Assembly: GCF_030409415.1 (NCBI RefSeq)
Contig: NZ_JAUFPW010000034.1
Location: forward strand, 62,001-126,000
Length of the DNA stretch: 64,000 nt
Direction: 5' to 3'
From: Pedobacter aquatilis
Lineage (GTDB): Bacteria > Bacteroidota > Bacteroidia > Sphingobacteriales > Sphingobacteriaceae
The notes beneath the pieces were generated by a model. The model made no database searches, was not told the DNA's origin, and worked only from the letters and a program-made list of their open reading frames with translations. Each line of letters begins with the position of its first letter. Within the stretch, counting starts at the first letter, position 1. A program made the translations under genes and the position numbers. This document shows, piece by piece, positions 62,401 to 64,000 of the stretch.

Positions 62401-62631
62401 AAACTTCGTGAAGTTAGGTTGAGCTATAATCTACCTGCAAAATGGCTTAAACCATTAAGCCTACAAGGCGTTTCTGTTGCCTTTGTAGGTAGAAATCTTG
62501 CAATTCTTCATCGTAATGTTGTCGATATCGATCCTGAAGTGGCTTTTAATACAGGAAACGGCCAAGGTTTGGAAAGCCTTTCTAATCCAACAACGCGTAC
62601 CTATGGTATAAATCTTAACATCAAATTCTAA
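59458..62631 (+). CDS. SusC-like TonB-dependent outer-membrane transporter under a SAM riboswitch
   Basis: A 1057-residue protein with signal peptide (cleaved near AYS), CarboxypepD_reg-like domain (about 25-100; ISGTVKDATGEALPGVSVFVKG), TonB box region LDEVVVTALGISRQKK, plug (about 120-245) and a large barrel ending in YGINLNIKF. It is a complete SusC family transporter. Its SusD-like partner follows by 7 bases. The leader with a SAM riboswitch and a Cys-rich ORF suggests that the cargo relates to sulfur or methionine supply, for example a methionine- or cysteine-containing peptide or another sulfur compound. Cargo cannot be read from the protein. Confidence 0.95.
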   Translation: MFKKVKHLTLLFLLLLSTFAYSQNANISGTVKDATGEALPGVSVFVKGTKQAVITNNDGVFTISINGKATLVFSYIGYTTKEVEVSGSSSSLSVILSDANNSLDEVVVTALGISRQKKSLGYAVQELKGENLAEAKETNLVNALAGKVAGVRVTNSQGDMGSSRIVIRGETSISGNNQPLFVIDGIPVDNSQLNSAGARDYANTISDINPNDIESMSVLKGPNAAALYGSRAAAGVIIIKTKSGKSKKGLGVTFNSNAVIETLLTLPKYQDVFGQGSEGKFSYVDGRGAGVNDGVDESWGPRMNGQLIPQFYSKGVAVPFEAHPDNVRDFFETGYALTSGIAIEDAGEKFDYRLSYNNLKQVGVVPNSGQGKNSFALNTTLRINPKLSLTANANYSKLGSDNLPGTGGSRSTSTMLQFTWFGRQVDINRLKNYLDENGNTFNWNNSYYSNPYWVAYENTVSQNRNRIIGSIGLNYKIIDGLNFNFRTGTDYYNDRRKIRIAYGTNGTPFGSYTESAFTVNENNTDATLNYSKQLNDDFSLEALLGTNIRSRYIEQNDQSAPRLAVAGLYTLSNSRDPLTSSNNYSKLKSYSGYASAQIGFRNYLFANITARNDWSSTLPAQNRSYFYPSFNGSFVVTEAFDIKSDILDYAKLRGGWSKVGKDADPYRLINTYGFGAPFGSNPQLTASTTDLNPDLKPETTTSSEFGAEAVLFKRRLRFDISLYNTNSYDQILSVDVSPSTGFRSKLLNAGKINNKGIEVQLGITPVKKAFVWDVDVNYAANRSKVIELDKAGLLQNYVVATNSAQVIAAVGQPYGTLFGNAFLRDGSGNIVVNATGAPQTDPTKRVLGKYTPDWIGGISNTFTYKGVSLGVLIDASFGGSIYNGTYATGTYTGVLASTLPGRGAEFGGISYYYPGNLKANGTVRVTSNNAAPAGVTVYDDGMIFDGVTADGKKNEKILPAQQYYKSFRTIDEANIFDASYVKLREVRLSYNLPAKWLKPLSLQGVSVAFVGRNLAILHRNVVDIDPEVAFNTGNGQGLESLSNPTTRTYGINLNIKF

Positions 62632-62638
62632 AATCACC

Positions 62639-64000
62639 ATGAAAAAGAATATTCTATATAGTCTGCTATCTATCACTCTTTTGTTGGCTTCATGCGCAAA
62701 AGAATTAGATGAAGTAAACATTAACCCTAACGCTACCGAAAATGCACAGCCAGATTATTTATTAACTGCTGCGATAAAAAATACTACCGATGCTTACTGG
62801 GGAACAACAAACAACATGAATTCTAGCTTGTTATTTTCACAACATTGGGCAAAAGTTCAATATACTGAAGAAGATAGGTTTATCTATTCTAACAGTAGTT
62901 TTACCTCGCTTTGGTCTACACTTTATGCACAAAGTATAACCGGTTTTAATAAAATAATAGAGATTGGTAATGCAACAAACAATCCGAATTATAGGGGTGT
63001 TGCACTTACATTAAGATCTTGGTCTTTTTTGCTTTTAACTGATGCTTATGGCGATATACCTTACAGTCAGGCTGGAAAATTAAATGAATATATTACTCCG
63101 GCTTACGATAAGCAAAAAGATGTGTATTTTGGATTATTAGATGATTTAAAGGCAGCTAAAACAGTTTTGGACCCAAGTGGCAAAGCAATTGCTGGCGATA
63201 TCATTTATAGTGGCAACATCACAAGGTGGAAAAAATTAGCTAATTCGCTTCGTTTAAGAATTGCTTTACGCATTGCGGATAAAGAGCCTGCAAAAGCAAA
63301 ACAAGTTTTAGATGAAATAAGTGCCGACGGTGATTTATTTATCAGTGATAATACAGATATCGCTCAGCTAATTTATCAAATATCGCCTCAGCAAAATCCG
63401 GTTAGTGCACAATTTGATACCCGAGATGATTACCGCATCAGCAAAACAATTGTAGATAAATTATTCGCCCTGAACGACCCACGTTTAGCCATTTACGCAA
63501 GTAAAACTCAAACGGCTACACCTCAAGAATATGTTGGTTTACCGAATGGATTAACAAATTCAGAAGCAAGTAATTTAGGTTTTGCAAGAACATCAAAACC
63601 TGGGGCGTACTTTCTTGCCCCACAATCGCCTGCGGTTATTTTTAGTTATGCTGAATTGCTTTTTGATAGAGCTGAAGCTGCTGCAAGAGGTTTAACAACA
63701 GAAAATGCAGCAGATTTATTTAGACAGGGTGTTACTGCATCACTAAAACAGTTTTCTGTTAGCGATGCTGCGGTTGCGACTTATTTGGCTCAAACTGCTG
63801 TACAATACGATGCATCTAATTATAAAAAAACGATTGGTGAACAAAAATGGCTTGCCTTGTTCGGACAAGGTTTAGAAGCTTGGGCTGAACGCAGAAGATT
63901 GGACTATCCTGTGTTAACCGCTTCTGTTAATACAGTTCTTAACGGACAAATCCCTGTTCGTTTCATTTACCCTGGTACAGAGCAATCTTTAAACGGGCAA
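62639..64000 (+). CDS. SusD-like lipoprotein, SusD2 (SusD/RagB) type, 3' truncated by window end
   Basis: The frame is open from ATG at 62639 to the last base, 454 codons, with no stop, so the C-terminus is outside the window. A lipobox (LLLASC) is followed by LDEVNINPNATENAQPDYLL, then TLRSWSFLLLTDAYGDIPYSQA, WKKLANSLRLRIALRIA and YAELLFDRAEAAARGL: the pattern of the SusD2-like family. These are surface partners of SusC that capture substrates, often peptides or other non-glycan nutrients. It belongs to the SAM-riboswitch operon. Confidence 0.93.
   Translation, partial: MKKNILYSLLSITLLLASCAKELDEVNINPNATENAQPDYLLTAAIKNTTDAYWGTTNNMNSSLLFSQHWAKVQYTEEDRFIYSNSSFTSLWSTLYAQSITGFNKIIEIGNATNNPNYRGVALTLRSWSFLLLTDAYGDIPYSQAGKLNEYITPAYDKQKDVYFGLLDDLKAAKTVLDPSGKAIAGDIIYSGNITRWKKLANSLRLRIALRIADKEPAKAKQVLDEISADGDLFISDNTDIAQLIYQISPQQNPVSAQFDTRDDYRISKTIVDKLFALNDPRLAIYASKTQTATPQEYVGLPNGLTNSEASNLGFARTSKPGAYFLAPQSPAVIFSYAELLFDRAEAAARGLTTENAADLFRQGVTASLKQFSVSDAAVATYLAQTAVQYDASNYKKTIGEQKWLALFGQGLEAWAERRRLDYPVLTASVNTVLNGQIPVRFIYPGTEQSLNGQ

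Overview
The window is a stretch of chromosome from an AT-rich Bacteroidota, most likely a Sphingobacteriaceae member close to Pedobacter. The evidence is three SusC/SusD-type or related TonB-family receptors, a two-component propeller regulator, sigma-54 and ECF regulators of Bacteroidota type, TAnnTTTG promoter boxes, few Shine-Dalgarno sites, and many short palindromic repeats between genes. No tRNA or rRNA gene was seen. The only classical RNA gene is RNase P RNA (minus strand, about 19464-19842).

Layout. 1-1433: the end of a sterol-desaturase-family gene and a YhhN lysoplasmalogenase. 1837-10769 (minus): a bacterial alpha-2-macroglobulin and penicillin-binding protein 1C, with a RAYT-type HUH transposase framed by 112-114 bp direct repeats wedged between them. 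10967-18914: an NTF2-like secreted protein, topA, an RluA-type pseudouridine synthase, a CLC protein and an NtrC-like regulator. 19464-25466 (minus): rnpB, then a periplasmic copper/haem cluster (cytochrome c, SCO, YHS, outer-membrane protein, MbnH-like dihaem enzyme, MbnP-like lipoprotein, a Cys-rich small protein). 25690-30967: phosphohexomutase, lysC, a HicBA toxin-antitoxin cassette between 17-bp direct repeats, two tiny membrane proteins and lysA. 31041-39503: housekeeping genes (glutaryl-CoA dehydrogenase, folB, an FAD-linked dehydrogenase, a thioesterase, Hsp20) and several proteins of unknown role.

39756-51653: a PAS histidine kinase, then a polysaccharide-utilisation locus. In it a hybrid two-component regulator is split into a sensor gene and a response-regulator/AraC gene, and a -1 slippery heptamer sits exactly at the junction. 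A divergent GH43 glycosidase and a SusC/SusD pair follow. 51803-57564: an ECF sigma factor with a likely self-recognised promoter, a membrane anti-sigma factor with a HEAT-like periplasmic domain, two DUF4097-like secreted proteins and an outer-membrane barrel. 57635-58873 (minus): a TlpA-like thioredoxin. 58980-64000: a SAM riboswitch with terminator, then a 31-codon cysteine-rich ORF, then a second SusC/SusD pair that runs off the window.

The most novel points are the SAM-riboswitch and Cys-rich leader ahead of a SusCD pair, the frameshift-compatible split hybrid regulator, the direct-repeat-bounded HicBA insertion at the lysC 3' end, the RAYT unit inside the macroglobulin-PBP1C operon, and the MbnPH-like copper cluster. 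All functions are inferred from the sequence and from remembered family features; no database search was run.
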